A stretch of DNA of 64,000 nt from Cloacibacterium caeni (GCF_907163105.1 NZ_OU015321.1:1550001-1614000); one strand, 5' to 3'; counted from the stretch's first letter, positions 1 through 9,356 are shown. Translations and numbers: made by a program. The notes: generated by a model not told the origin, from the letters alone.

Positions 1-367
1 AAAAATTCCATTTTGGTATGATTGCCAATAAACCTAATGCCACATAAGAAAACAGCGTAAACAAATCTGAATACAGCATGGTAGAAAGATAAAACTCATG
101 CAAGTAAAAATGAAACAGAATTGCTACTGGGAACAAGATTACGCCTATTTTTCTATAAAAATAAATCCCCACAATTGATAAAAGTCCGATAATATCTACT
201 GCGAAAATCAAATAAAAGTACCAAACTGGAATATTAATGTCTGTTTTCTGAGAATACTCGGTAAGATCTACTCCTATTCCTAAAAAAGATAATGCTACCA
301 TAAAGAAAATGGCAACATAAAAAAAAGTGGTTTTTTCAGGATTTTTGTCAAAATAATTATCTTCCAT
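1..367 (-). CDS. Partial integral membrane protein (C-terminus beyond window)
   Basis: An open frame starts at ATG 367 and runs off the left edge, giving about 122 residues. The protein begins MEDNYFDKNPEK and then shows four hydrophobic stretches (about residues 15-32, 48-66, 70-86 and 100-117) separated by short polar loops, so it is a polytopic inner-membrane protein. I do not recognise a family and no catalytic motif is visible. It lies 20 bp beyond a terminator-like hairpin that follows the Lrp-type gene on the same strand, so it is probably transcribed separately. The real length is unknown because the 3' end is missing. Confidence 0.7.
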   Translation of the reverse strand, partial: MEDNYFDKNPEKTTFFYVAIFFMVALSFLGIGVDLTEYSQKTDINIPVWYFYLIFAVDIIGLLSIVGIYFYRKIGVILFPVAILFHFYLHEFYLSTMLYSDLFTLFSYVALGLLAIIPKWNF

Positions 368-386
368 TCTTTCTAAATTTATAAAA

Positions 387-412
387 AAAGCTTTTGAAAA
401 TTCAAAAGCTTT
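387..412 (-). terminator. Intrinsic terminator after the Lrp-like gene
   Basis: A 12-bp inverted repeat (AAAGCTTTTGAA and its complement) is followed on the minus strand by a T-run. It sits 25 bp after the stop of the regulator gene. Confidence 0.75.
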
Positions 413-436
413 ATACTTTGCGAAAATAATAAATTA

Positions 437-907
437 TTAAACAGAAATAGCATTAATCAATCTATTTTTATCACTTAGAAACTCTTCCATAGAAATCATA
501 GATTCAGTTCTCATAACATCTTGAATGTCATCTATTTGATAAATAATTCTTTTAGCGTCTTCTGTATTTTTAGCTCTTACTTTGCAGAAGATGTTATACT
601 TACCAGAAATTACGCTTGCTTCTACCACATTTGGAATAGACGCTAATTCTGTAAGAACTTCTTGAGTTTTGTTAGATTTGGTTAATAAAATTCCAATAAA
701 TGCAGTAAAATGATAATCTAATTTACCATAATCTATATTTAAAGAAGAACCCAGGATAATACCTGCATCTTCCATTTTCTTTACTCTTACGTGAATAGTA
801 CCTGCAGAAACATCCATCTGTTTAGCGATTTCAGTGAAAGGCATTCTTGTATTTTCTACTAAAAAATCTAAGATTTTTTTGTCTATTTCATCTAATTGAT
901 AATTCAT
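437..907 (-). CDS. Lrp/AsnC-family transcriptional regulator
   Basis: The 156-residue protein has the Lrp/AsnC layout. Residues about 4-60 form a winged helix-turn-helix (LDEIDKKILDFL followed by FTEIAKQMDVSAGTIHVRV), and residues about 65-145 form the RAM/AsnC ligand-binding alpha-beta domain. Family members sense amino acids and bind DNA as octamers or higher oligomers; the effector here cannot be read from sequence. The ATG at 907 is supported by the HTH starting at once. A TAnnTTTG-type box lies about 50 bp upstream at 957-964 and a terminator follows, so the gene appears monocistronic. Confidence 0.93.
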   Translation of the reverse strand: MNYQLDEIDKKILDFLVENTRMPFTEIAKQMDVSAGTIHVRVKKMEDAGIILGSSLNIDYGKLDYHFTAFIGILLTKSNKTQEVLTELASIPNVVEASVISGKYNIFCKVRAKNTEDAKRIIYQIDDIQDVMRTESMISMEEFLSDKNRLINAISV

Positions 908-956
908 ACCAGTATTTTTAGATTATTAAATTTATAAAAATTGCTATCTTTTTTTG

Positions 957-964
957 CAAATTTA
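957..964 (-). promoter_or_regulatory. Bacteroidota -7 box of the Lrp-like gene
   Basis: On the minus strand this reads TAAATTTG, a full match to TAnnTTTG, about 50 bp upstream of the regulator start. Confidence 0.5.
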
Positions 965-1041
965 TGAAATTTAATTGAAATGATAAAATATTATTTTGAC
1001 AAAAAAACATTGATTTTTATCAGAAAATTTCTAAAAATCTC

Positions 1042-4000
1042 TTACTTAGCAGAATCAATTTTAATGGTTTCGGGTTTATTTTTATTAGAATCCTTTAAGG
1101 AATCTTTCACTTTATTTTTCTTTTTGAAAAGATTATTAAAGCTTTTACTATACACTACACCGGCTCCATAAGTTTGGTTGGCCGTAGAATTTAGCGTAGT
1201 TCCTAAACCTAAGTTAGAAGGCTTAGAATAAGCTCTAAGGATTAACGAACCATCATTTTTCTTAGATACATCATATTCTATAATTCCTTCACCAGAAAGG
1301 TAATTTCCGTAGGTGTTTTCGGTTTTCGCAACAGGAATTCCAAAACCAGTTTTCAGTGTAACTCTTGGCGAAAGAATAAAATTACCACCAATATTGGCTC
1401 TATCTGCTGTATTAGAAGCTTGGTCACCTTTGATGTAATTCAAGTCGATTTGGAACTGCTCACTAATCGTATTAATTACGTTGCCCAATTGTTTTAAAAC
1501 CAAATTATACCCCAAATCAGAACCTACATTCCCAATATTGATATTTCCAAATCCACCTGTATTAGAAGTATTAAAATTATTGAGAAGCAATACAGAACCG
1601 AATTGTAGCGTTTTTTCGTCGTTATTGCTCATTCTTACCGTCAAAGCTTCTTTTACCTGAGAAGAAACATCTGGAGCTTGAACATCAAACTCAATTTTAG
1701 GATTTCTAAGATTTTGGGTAATTTTCGTTTGAAGCATTACATTAATCGGTGGCAAATTACCAACTCCTAAATATTCTGTAGCATTAGAAACTGTTCTGTA
1801 ATAATTTGCAGTAATATTCAATGCTGGATTAAATGGATCTCCATCCCAAGAAATGCTGCTAAATTTATCAATTTGGAAGGTTTTTTCTAGAATTGCTTTA
1901 GAAATATACGTTCCGTTTTCAACAGAATATGTTCCATCAAGAGAAATTCTTCCATTTGGTTTCATGACAAACTTTAATTTATCTGAATCTCCTCTCACCA
2001 CAATATCTCCGATATCATCTCCCACCAAAACGCTTACGGTAGAACCTTTATCAACACTCAAAAGAAGGTTAATATCCATATTTACCCCTTTTTTCGTTCC
2101 TTCATCAATACTTACCACACCCGTTTTGTCTTCTTTTAAGAATCTGAGCATTTTAAATTCATCAACAGAAGAAGTGGTATTACTATTTAAGGTAAAAATA
2201 CTGTTATTCAAAATTTGGAATGGCTCTGAATCTGTGGGTGTATCTTTACCCGCAGTAATACTGAGTTTCCCATTATCAAAACCTACATACAAGTCACCTT
2301 TTCCATAAATTTTACCCCAAAACAAATCAAAATCGCTTTGTTTAGTATCTAAAAGCATCAAATTATCCGAAGTAATTAAGACGTTGGCTCCAATATTAGA
2401 AAGATTACTCAAATTAATTTGCGCCAATGAAAGCGTTCCCGAAGAATTATTTCTTCCGTCCCTAATTTTTACAGGTTCAGTAACTAAGATGTTTCCGTTT
2501 TGCAATAAGACTGTAGCATCTGCAAAAGTATAATCTACTCCGTTAAAATTAACTTTCAGACCAAAATCCTTTAAAGCAATATCACCAACGTAATTAATAT
2601 CATTCAGCGGGCCATTAATCGCTACAATTCCCGTTGCTTTCCCTCGGAAATTAGAGAAAATATTGGTCACAAAAGCCTGTACAAAACCTAGATTAAACTC
2701 TTGTAAATCTGCAGTCAAATCTAAAGTAGGAGAAGTGGTATTATTATCTACAGTTCCTTTTACTTCTAATTGATTTTTTCCTAAAAATTCAGAAGAAAGG
2801 ATTTTTGCATTAATGTCAAAAATATTAGGTTGAGCACTATTTTTCGCAGAAATTACCATATCTCCCAATTGTTTTCCGCTTAAGAAAATATCTTTAACTT
2901 CTAAATCAACCAAAGGTTCGAAGCTGGTTTTGCTCATTTTCAACTGTATGTTTCCATTGGCAATTCCTTTTAGGTCAAGATTTCCTTTTTGGCTCGGTAA
3001 TAAGTCTATAATTTTAGAAATTTCTACATTTTTCACATCTATATCTGCGGTGAAATCTTTGGCATCTTTAAAAGTCGCTTCCTTTACAAATAATTCGCTT
3101 TCCTCAGAATACAATCGAAGATTTTTAATGAGAAAATCTCCCGTTTTTTTACGATAAGTAATGCTATGATTGAGTTCTGAAGAAGTGTCTACATTCCAAG
3201 TAAAATTGTTCAGTTTCAGTTCTGTAGGCTCGAACCTTATTACGTAATCACCATTTGCATCAACTCCTTGATTGATGTTAATGGCATAAGATTTCAAGGT
3301 TTCCTTTTCTTCATCTTCTAATGTTCCCAGTTTGAAATTCGCAGCCAAATGAAGCAAGGTATCGTTTTCGTTTCTACCAGTAAGCGTAACGTCTCTCAAT
3401 ACATTTTTGCTGTATTCTACTCTACCAATATTGGCGAAAATTTGTTCAGAAGGATTTGCTGTATTGATTCTGATGACCACATTATTAATCATCGCAGAAT
3501 CTTTGGTTACCTTGTTTTCGTCTAGTTTATATTCTGGATTTGCTTGCGCCAAAAGTCTATCTGCTTGAGAAATTTCTTGTTTTTTAGTCAAAATATATTT
3601 TAGTGAAGTCGAATTAAGATTCAGAACCAAATCATTGGTGTTTCCGTTATACGAACCGTCAATTTTCGCACCTTCAGGAATTTTTAAATTCGGCTCAAAA
3701 TAATTCACTAGTTTTTGACTTACATCAAAATTGTAGGTAAACTGTTGACCTTTGTACAATCTTCTTAGTGGATTTCCGACCAAAATTTTATCAAAACCAT
3801 TTTGGAACATTTTTCCTAAATCTCCCAAATTATATTTTCCAGAAATGTTTCCTTTTACCACATTCGGAATATCTGCATCTACAATTCTGTTTCCGTTTTC
3901 GAAGTAGGCTTTTACGCTACCATTCGGAACGTCTATTTTTTGGTCACCTGCATAGAAAATCACATTATTGAGTTGCGCATCAAGATTCATATCATTCAAA

Positions 4001-5814
4001 TCCTTGAATGCTAATTTCCCATCAACATTTCCACTAAAAACTGATTTTCCGTTACCTTGAACTCCAAAATAACTTAAATTAAGATAATCGATATTTCCTT
4101 TGATATCCGCAAAAAGTCTTGGCGTAGAAAAGTCAATTTTTCCAGTTATTTTTCCTTTTGCTTCTTCATCATTAATGGTAATAATTCCGTTATATTGTTT
4201 TTGATCAAGCGTTCCGTCTAGATAGAGATTATTAATGGTTTTTCCTGTGATATCAATTTTAGAAATATTAGATTTGGTTCTTAAAGTCAACGTATTGACA
4301 TCAAAACCTCTTCCATCTACATTAAATCTCCCCGAAATTAAACCTACCGCATTGTTTTTAGTAATCGCAGAAGTATTGAAATCTTTCACGTCTAAAACAC
4401 CTACATATCGAGGATTTTGCTGGTCAATATCAGACAAAACAATATCTGCATTGGCTCTACCAATAGTTGTAATGGCATTTCCTTTGGCAATCACTCTTTT
4501 TGGCGTAACATCTACAGCTCCTTTATACTGAATTCTTCCAAAAGGATCTGCGAAATTCTTCATTTTATTGGCTACAAAACTCGGAACCATCGCTCGAAGC
4601 GCAGGATAAGTAAAATTGGTAGAAATGTTATTGGTTACAATATTGAAATTCCCTTTCAATAAATTTCTAAACTTAGTATTGGGTGTGTAAATATTTACAT
4701 TTTCGCCAGTTAAAAGGAAATCATTGAGTCTGAAATTATTCAGCGGTCCGTTCATGTCTCCCGAAAGATTGATGGCGGTATAATTATCCCATTTAGTAGC
4801 AAAATAGGAAATATCATAGCCTGAAATAGCGCTTCCGCGCTTCATTTTCATTTCCCAATTCACTTTATTATTGAAATCTTGCCACTTGGTTTCTTTATCT
4901 AAATGAAAAGTAAGGTCGCCTTGTAAAAGCGAATGATCGGTATAAAGTGTTAAATCCTTTAAACTCAAAAATTCCTTAGACATCGAAAAATCAGTAGAAA
5001 ATGTATCTAAAATGTGTACTTTTCCCCATCTTTTGGTCTTAAAACTAAGATTATTAATTCTAGCAGAAATATCTGGTCCAGAAATATTAAGATGTGGTGC
5101 AATAAGATTTACATTTTCTGCTTGCAACCATTTTCCTTCGTCTCCATCGTGATTTTGATTAATGATAGAAATTTTAGAATTTAAAATAACTACTCTAGAA
5201 TTGAGTTTGAAAGGTGGTTTTTTAGGATCACTTGGTTTTCCACTATCAAATTTGGTAATAAATCTGTTAAAATTATCAATAGAATCACCTTTATAAGTCA
5301 CCACTTTTACATCTGCCTCAGAAAGCGTCAATGTAGAAAAATCAAGTTGTCTAGATTTTCCAATTTTCAAGATTGATAACCAGTCAGAATCTGCTCTAAA
5401 TTGCTTGGCAAAAATTAAATCATTATTTCTGTCGTCCTTTATTCTAAGACCATGAATGATAACATCTCCCAGAATGTTCACTTCTACTTTTTCTTTGGAA
5501 ATTTTCACTCCAAAATCATCTTCCAAGAATCCTAAAGCTCTACTGGCTGCATAATCCTTAGTTGCAGGAAGATTGATAATAATTAAAAAGGTAAGAAATA
5601 AAAAAGACGCAATTGCAGCAAACCAAATGAACAATTTGGCCCACCAAGAAAACTTTTGTACATCTTCTACAGCCTGAGCTACAGTTTCTTTGGCCGCTTC
5701 TACAGGATGTTCTATGGTGTGTTTTACGCCTTCTGCAACATCAGTTATTTTTTCACCAACTTTTTCTGAAATTGGTTTGTTGTTTTCGGAGTTATTATTT
5801 TCTAAATTTGCCAT
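1042..5814 (-). CDS. tamB: Translocation/assembly module TamB-like protein (DUF490)
   Basis: A 1590-residue protein. It has a hydrophilic N-terminal segment (1-55), a single membrane anchor (about 60-82, starting WWAKLFIWFAAIASF), a very long region of repetitive beta-rich sequence typical of AsmA/TamB bridge proteins, and a C-terminal TamB (DUF490) domain over about the last 400 residues. Family members span the periplasm and serve outer-membrane assembly or lipid transfer between membranes. The length is normal for Bacteroidota TamB. ATG 5814 is the only start before the anchor and lies 5 bp from the divergent tsaD start. The strongly charged pre-anchor segment (SEKVGEKITDVAEGVKHTI) is an extra feature relative to enterobacterial TamB and may be cytoplasmic. 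Confidence 0.9.
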   Translation of the reverse strand: MANLENNNSENNKPISEKVGEKITDVAEGVKHTIEHPVEAAKETVAQAVEDVQKFSWWAKLFIWFAAIASFLFLTFLIIINLPATKDYAASRALGFLEDDFGVKISKEKVEVNILGDVIIHGLRIKDDRNNDLIFAKQFRADSDWLSILKIGKSRQLDFSTLTLSEADVKVVTYKGDSIDNFNRFITKFDSGKPSDPKKPPFKLNSRVVILNSKISIINQNHDGDEGKWLQAENVNLIAPHLNISGPDISARINNLSFKTKRWGKVHILDTFSTDFSMSKEFLSLKDLTLYTDHSLLQGDLTFHLDKETKWQDFNNKVNWEMKMKRGSAISGYDISYFATKWDNYTAINLSGDMNGPLNNFRLNDFLLTGENVNIYTPNTKFRNLLKGNFNIVTNNISTNFTYPALRAMVPSFVANKMKNFADPFGRIQYKGAVDVTPKRVIAKGNAITTIGRANADIVLSDIDQQNPRYVGVLDVKDFNTSAITKNNAVGLISGRFNVDGRGFDVNTLTLRTKSNISKIDITGKTINNLYLDGTLDQKQYNGIITINDEEAKGKITGKIDFSTPRLFADIKGNIDYLNLSYFGVQGNGKSVFSGNVDGKLAFKDLNDMNLDAQLNNVIFYAGDQKIDVPNGSVKAYFENGNRIVDADIPNVVKGNISGKYNLGDLGKMFQNGFDKILVGNPLRRLYKGQQFTYNFDVSQKLVNYFEPNLKIPEGAKIDGSYNGNTNDLVLNLNSTSLKYILTKKQEISQADRLLAQANPEYKLDENKVTKDSAMINNVVIRINTANPSEQIFANIGRVEYSKNVLRDVTLTGRNENDTLLHLAANFKLGTLEDEEKETLKSYAININQGVDANGDYVIRFEPTELKLNNFTWNVDTSSELNHSITYRKKTGDFLIKNLRLYSEESELFVKEATFKDAKDFTADIDVKNVEISKIIDLLPSQKGNLDLKGIANGNIQLKMSKTSFEPLVDLEVKDIFLSGKQLGDMVISAKNSAQPNIFDINAKILSSEFLGKNQLEVKGTVDNNTTSPTLDLTADLQEFNLGFVQAFVTNIFSNFRGKATGIVAINGPLNDINYVGDIALKDFGLKVNFNGVDYTFADATVLLQNGNILVTEPVKIRDGRNNSSGTLSLAQINLSNLSNIGANVLITSDNLMLLDTKQSDFDLFWGKIYGKGDLYVGFDNGKLSITAGKDTPTDSEPFQILNNSIFTLNSNTTSSVDEFKMLRFLKEDKTGVVSIDEGTKKGVNMDINLLLSVDKGSTVSVLVGDDIGDIVVRGDSDKLKFVMKPNGRISLDGTYSVENGTYISKAILEKTFQIDKFSSISWDGDPFNPALNITANYYRTVSNATEYLGVGNLPPINVMLQTKITQNLRNPKIEFDVQAPDVSSQVKEALTVRMSNNDEKTLQFGSVLLLNNFNTSNTGGFGNINIGNVGSDLGYNLVLKQLGNVINTISEQFQIDLNYIKGDQASNTADRANIGGNFILSPRVTLKTGFGIPVAKTENTYGNYLSGEGIIEYDVSKKNDGSLILRAYSKPSNLGLGTTLNSTANQTYGAGVVYSKSFNNLFKKKNKVKDSLKDSNKNKPETIKIDSAK

Positions 5815-5819
5815 TAATT

Positions 5820-6836
5820 ATGAATGAACCAATTATTTTAGGAATAGAATCTTCTTGTGATGATACTTCTGCTGCCATTATTAACGGAAATAAAATCCTT
5901 TCTAATATAGCAGCGAATCAAACGGTACACCAAGAATATGGTGGCGTAGTTCCAGAATTGGCTTCTAGAGCCCACCAACAAAACATTATTCCCGTAGTGG
6001 AAAAATCCTTCACTAAAGCAAATATACAACAAAAAGATATTTCTGCCATAGGATTTACTCGCGGACCTGGACTTTTAGGCTCTCTGCTTGTAGGAACTTC
6101 TTTTGCCAAATCTTTGGCGATGAGTTTAGATGTTCCATTGATTGAAGTTAACCATCTTCAGGCGCATATTCTTTGTCACTTTATCGAAGATGCAAATCCG
6201 ATGCCACCCAAATTTCCATTTCTATGCCTTACCGTTTCTGGAGGACACACCATGATTGTTTTGGTGAAAGATTATTTTGATATGGAAATCATCGGAAAAA
6301 CCATTGATGATGCAGCTGGTGAAGCTTTTGACAAAATCGGAAAAATCATGGGATTAGATTATCCTGCAGGTCCAATAATCGATAAACTCGCTAAATTAGG
6401 AAATCCTGATGCTTTCACTTTTGGAAAACCAAAATTAGAAAATTACGATTATTCTTTTAGTGGAATTAAAACTTCGGTTTTATATTTTCTTCAAAAACAA
6501 CTGAAAGAAAATCCAAATTTCATTCAAGAAAATGTAGAAAATCTTTGCGCTTCTGTTCAGAAAACCATCATCGATGTATTGATGAAAAAATTAGAAAAAG
6601 CTGCCAAAGATTACGATGTTAAAGAAGTAGCAATTGCTGGTGGTGTTTCCGCCAATTCTGGTTTGAGAGAAGCCATGCAAAAAAATGTAGAAAAATTAGG
6701 CTGGAACGTTTACATCCCGAAATTTGAATACACAACAGACAATGCAGCAATGATTGCCATGGTTGCAAAACTGAAATTCGAACGTGGAGAATTCACAGAT
6801 TTAAGAACCAGCGCAACTGCAAGATATGATATGTAA
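5820..6836 (+). CDS. tsaD: tRNA N6-threonylcarbamoyladenosine transferase TsaD
   Basis: A 338-residue ASKHA-fold protein that transfers the threonylcarbamoyl group to A37 of ANN-decoding tRNAs with TsaB and TsaE in the cytoplasm. It begins MNEPIILGIESSCDDTSAA, and the metal-binding HLQAH motif is at His112 and His116. The phosphate-loop segment SGGHTMIV and the late AIAGGVSANSGLR motif are intact. Full family length (about 335-345). An in-frame upstream ATG at 5772 would prepend 16 residues encoded antisense to tamB; I reject it because all homology starts at MNEPI. The gene is divergent from tamB with a 5-bp gap, so its promoter must lie in tamB coding sequence or the transcript has almost no leader. 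Confidence 0.97.
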   Translation: MNEPIILGIESSCDDTSAAIINGNKILSNIAANQTVHQEYGGVVPELASRAHQQNIIPVVEKSFTKANIQQKDISAIGFTRGPGLLGSLLVGTSFAKSLAMSLDVPLIEVNHLQAHILCHFIEDANPMPPKFPFLCLTVSGGHTMIVLVKDYFDMEIIGKTIDDAAGEAFDKIGKIMGLDYPAGPIIDKLAKLGNPDAFTFGKPKLENYDYSFSGIKTSVLYFLQKQLKENPNFIQENVENLCASVQKTIIDVLMKKLEKAAKDYDVKEVAIAGGVSANSGLREAMQKNVEKLGWNVYIPKFEYTTDNAAMIAMVAKLKFERGEFTDLRTSATARYDM

Positions 6837-6925
6837 TGATGATGGATGATGGATGATGTAAATGATAATATCATAATTTTAAATTTTAAACAAACTCATA
6901 ACTTATAACACTTAACTAAACACTT

Positions 6926-7807
6926 ATGGCTTCAGGCTTTTTTGCAATTTTAGATGATATCGCTGCATTGATGGACGATGTAGCAGTTGCTAGTAAACTG
7001 GCAACTAAAAAAACCGCGGGAATTTTAGGAGACGACTTAGCTGTAAACGCCGAAAAAGCAACAGGTTTCCTTTCTTCCAGAGAATTACCTGTACTTTGGG
7101 CAATTACCAAAGGTTCATTTCTCAACAAATTGATTATTTTACCCATTATTTTTGGGTTAAATTGGTTATTTCCTGCAGCCATTAAAGTTATTTTAGTGAT
7201 TGGTGGTTTATATCTGGCTTATGAAGGTGCCGAAAAAATTATAGAATTTTTCTTTCATAAGAATGACCACAAAACAGAACACGAAGAAGCTCTAGATGTG
7301 ATGGATGATCCTATCGCTGCAGAAAAAGCAAAAGTAAAATCTGCTATTACTACCGATTTCATCCTATCTCTAGAAATTATAATTATTGCTTTAGGTTCTG
7401 TTTTAGATAAACCATTATTAAACCAAATCCTAACCGTTACAGTCGTTTCAATCATCGCTACAGTAGGTGTTTACGGAATTGTAGCTTTAATTGTAAGAAT
7501 GGATGACGCTGGTTACAAACTGCAAAAAAAATCTAAAAAAGAAGGTGGAATTTTATTTAACATTGGTCAATTGCTTATCAATATGTTACCTTGGGTAATT
7601 AAAATTTTAGGAGTAGTAGGTACTATTGCTTTAATTTTAGTAGCTGGAGGAATTTTCCTACACAATGTAGAATATTTACATCATTCGGTTGAAAATTTAC
7701 CTACTCCTGCTATTGTCAATGAATTTGGCGCTGGAATTATTGGCGGTGTCATCATGGTATTGGTGATTACTTTAGTAAAAAAAATTATTTCACTGTTTAA
7801 AAAGTAA
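6926..7807 (+). CDS. DUF808 (YedI-type) membrane protein
   Basis: A 293-residue protein with the hallmark DUF808 N-terminus (MASGFFAILDDIAALMDDV) followed by a conserved cytoplasmic-looking segment and about five to six hydrophobic helices (roughly 65-85, 85-105, 140-165, 165-185, 210-240 and 262-285). The family is widespread and its function is unknown; E. coli YedI is the reference name. Length and N-terminus fit a complete gene with start ATG 6926. The 89-bp spacer before it contains a short GATGGAT repeat (about 6834-6860) and no clear terminator for tsaD, so co-transcription with tsaD is possible. Confidence 0.9.
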   Translation: MASGFFAILDDIAALMDDVAVASKLATKKTAGILGDDLAVNAEKATGFLSSRELPVLWAITKGSFLNKLIILPIIFGLNWLFPAAIKVILVIGGLYLAYEGAEKIIEFFFHKNDHKTEHEEALDVMDDPIAAEKAKVKSAITTDFILSLEIIIIALGSVLDKPLLNQILTVTVVSIIATVGVYGIVALIVRMDDAGYKLQKKSKKEGGILFNIGQLLINMLPWVIKILGVVGTIALILVAGGIFLHNVEYLHHSVENLPTPAIVNEFGAGIIGGVIMVLVITLVKKIISLFKK

Positions 7808-7860
7808 TGAACACTGATAACGCAGATTTTAAGGATTTTTGCTGAACATAAAGAAAATTA

Positions 7861-7940
7861 GGTACAAAGTACCGAAATCAATAGCAAAGTGTGGAGCACT
7901 TTGGCAAAAATAAGCCATACCAAAAAAGGTGCGAAGCACC
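7861..7940 (+). repeat. REP-like hairpins upstream of the transposase
   Basis: Two hairpins with a 5-bp stem and 3-base loop, GGTAC-AAA-GTACC (7861-7873) and GGTGC-GAA-GCACC (7928-7940), are each followed directly by GAAATC. A third hairpin, AAAGTG with CACTTT (7886-7902), lies between them. The shared trailing hexamer suggests a recognition sequence for the adjacent Y1-type transposase rather than simple terminators. Confidence 0.7.
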
Positions 7941-7961
7941 GAAATCTAAAAAACTATTAAA

Positions 7962-8414
7962 ATGGGACAATCTTTAGTAAAAAATTATATTCACATCACT
8001 TTTAGTACTAAAAATAGAAATAATTTAATTACTGAAGATATTGAAGAAGAACTCTACAATTATATAGGAGGAATTTGCAAAAATTTAAAATGTAATCCTC
8101 TAAAAATTGGTGGGTACAAAAACCACGTTCATATTTTGTGTTTATTACATAAAAACATGGCACTATCAAATTTAATTGAAGAAATAAAGTCTCATTCATC
8201 AAAATGGATTAAAACTAAAGGAGATAAATTTAAAATTTTCTATTGGCAAAATGGTTATGGAAGTTTTTCTGTAAATCCGAGAGAGGTTAATAAAGTAGTT
8301 GATTATATTAAGAATCAAAAAGAACATCATAGAACAAAAGGTTTTCAAGAAGAGTTTTTGCTATTTTTGAAAAATTATGAAATTGAGTTTGATGAAAAAT
8401 ATATTTGGGATTGA
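7962..8414 (+). CDS. REP-associated tyrosine transposase (IS200/IS605-like TnpA, Y1 family)
   Basis: A 150-residue protein of the Y1/HUH transposase superfamily. It begins with YIHITFSTKNR, a beta strand typical of the fold, carries the HUH motif as NHVHIL (about residues 65-70), and has the likely catalytic tyrosine in NKVVDYIKNQKEHH (about 109-122). The size is that of a single-domain TnpA; no TnpB follows. Palindromes with a common GAAATC tail flank it in opposite orientations, which is the arrangement of REP-associated transposases (RAYTs) rather than of a mobile IS200 copy. The catalytic motifs are intact, so the enzyme may be active. Start ATG 7962 directly precedes the conserved region. 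Confidence 0.88.
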   Translation: MGQSLVKNYIHITFSTKNRNNLITEDIEEELYNYIGGICKNLKCNPLKIGGYKNHVHILCLLHKNMALSNLIEEIKSHSSKWIKTKGDKFKIFYWQNGYGSFSVNPREVNKVVDYIKNQKEHHRTKGFQEEFLLFLKNYEIEFDEKYIWD

Positions 8415-8418
8415 TTTC

Positions 8419-8499
8419 GCCACTTCGTGGCTTCGCAAATCCAATTTTAATTTTACAAAGGGCTAAAGCCCTTTGCTAATGATATCGCCACTTCATGGC
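8419..8499 (+). repeat. REP-like hairpins downstream of the transposase
   Basis: Three palindromes lie here: GCCAC-TTC-GTGGC (8419-8431), an 8-bp stem with TAAA loop CAAAGGGC-TAAA-GCCCTTTG (8456-8475), and a degenerate copy GCCA-CTTCA-TGGC (8487-8499). The first is preceded by GATTTC, the exact complement of the GAAATC found after the two upstream hairpins, so the flanks are inverted relative to each other. Confidence 0.75.
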
Positions 8500-8540
8500 T
8501 TATTACAAGTACAAAACATTTCAAAAATATTTAAAATAAA

Positions 8541-9236
8541 ATGAAACTTTTCTTTGGCGAAATTATTCCAGATGTAAAAATTAATGACGAAGAGCAACAG
8601 CACATTGTGAAAGTTCTTCGTATGAAAGAAGGCGAAGAAATCTTCGTGACAGACGGAAAAGGAAATCTCGCCAAAGGAAAACTCGTTTTTGAAGGGAAAA
8701 AAGTCAGTCTGAACGTTACCAAAATTCAAGAATATTTTCCGAATATTACCAGACAATTACATATTGCGATTGCTCCCACCAAAAACATCGACAGAATTGA
8801 ATTTTTTGTTGAAAAGGCAACAGAAATGGGTATTTCTGAGATTACTATTCTAAATACTGAAAAAACAGAACGTAAAAACCTGAACATCGAAAAACTCAGA
8901 AAACAAGCTGTTGCAGCCTCTAAACAAAGTTTAAGATTCTTCTTTCCAAAAATTAATGATATTACAAAACTTTCAGATTTTATTAAACATGTAAATCCGG
9001 AAATGACTTTTGTGGCACATTGCGATATTGCTTTTGAACGCATCAACCTTAGCGAAATTCCCGAATTGCCCAATCCTACTTTCCTTATTGGTCCAGAAGG
9101 TGATTTTTCTGAAAAGGAAATTAAAATGTTAGCCGAAAAAGGCATTAAAGCTGTTTCACTGGGGCACCAAAGATTAAGAACTGAAACCGCAGGGATTTTC
9201 GTAGCTGCGTGGAATTATTTTAAGTCAATTTCTTAA
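8541..9236 (+). CDS. rsmE: 16S rRNA (uracil1498-N3)-methyltransferase RsmE
   Basis: A 231-residue SPOUT methyltransferase that methylates U1498 of 16S rRNA with S-adenosylmethionine. Residues 1-65 form the PUA-like RNA-binding part (HIVKVLRMKEGEEIFVTDG), and the C-terminal trefoil knot contains LIGPEGDFSEKEI (about 180-192) and LGHQRLRTETAG (about 206-217). Length and motifs match the family. The start ATG 8541 gives the usual short N-terminus. The gene follows the REP hairpins, so these do not interrupt it. Confidence 0.96.
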   Translation: MKLFFGEIIPDVKINDEEQQHIVKVLRMKEGEEIFVTDGKGNLAKGKLVFEGKKVSLNVTKIQEYFPNITRQLHIAIAPTKNIDRIEFFVEKATEMGISEITILNTEKTERKNLNIEKLRKQAVAASKQSLRFFFPKINDITKLSDFIKHVNPEMTFVAHCDIAFERINLSEIPELPNPTFLIGPEGDFSEKEIKMLAEKGIKAVSLGHQRLRTETAGIFVAAWNYFKSIS

Positions 9237-9356
9237 GAGTTAATCGTGATTTTTTTTCAGAAAAGTAAATTTTAAAAATTTTCTCGCTGATTAGCAGATT
9301 TAGCAAATTCTCTTTAGCGGAAAATTATTTATATTTCATCAGCGTAGTCTGTGGAA
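9237..9356. other. Convergent spacer with degenerate repeats
   Basis: The 120 bp between rsmE and the convergent TrmH-type gene hold degenerate GCTGATTAGCAGATTTAGCA-like segments and CATCAGCGTAGTCTGTGG near 9337-9354. These look like decayed copies of an interspersed repeat. No coding frame or clear terminator is visible. Confidence 0.4.

Noticed and set aside
5772-5819. Longer N-terminus of TsaD from an upstream in-frame ATG
   Set aside because: The extra 16 residues are antisense to tamB and absent from the conserved protein, which starts at MNEPI.
6834-6860. Functional GATGGAT microsatellite after tsaD
   Set aside because: Only about three imperfect copies are present and no gene phase depends on them.
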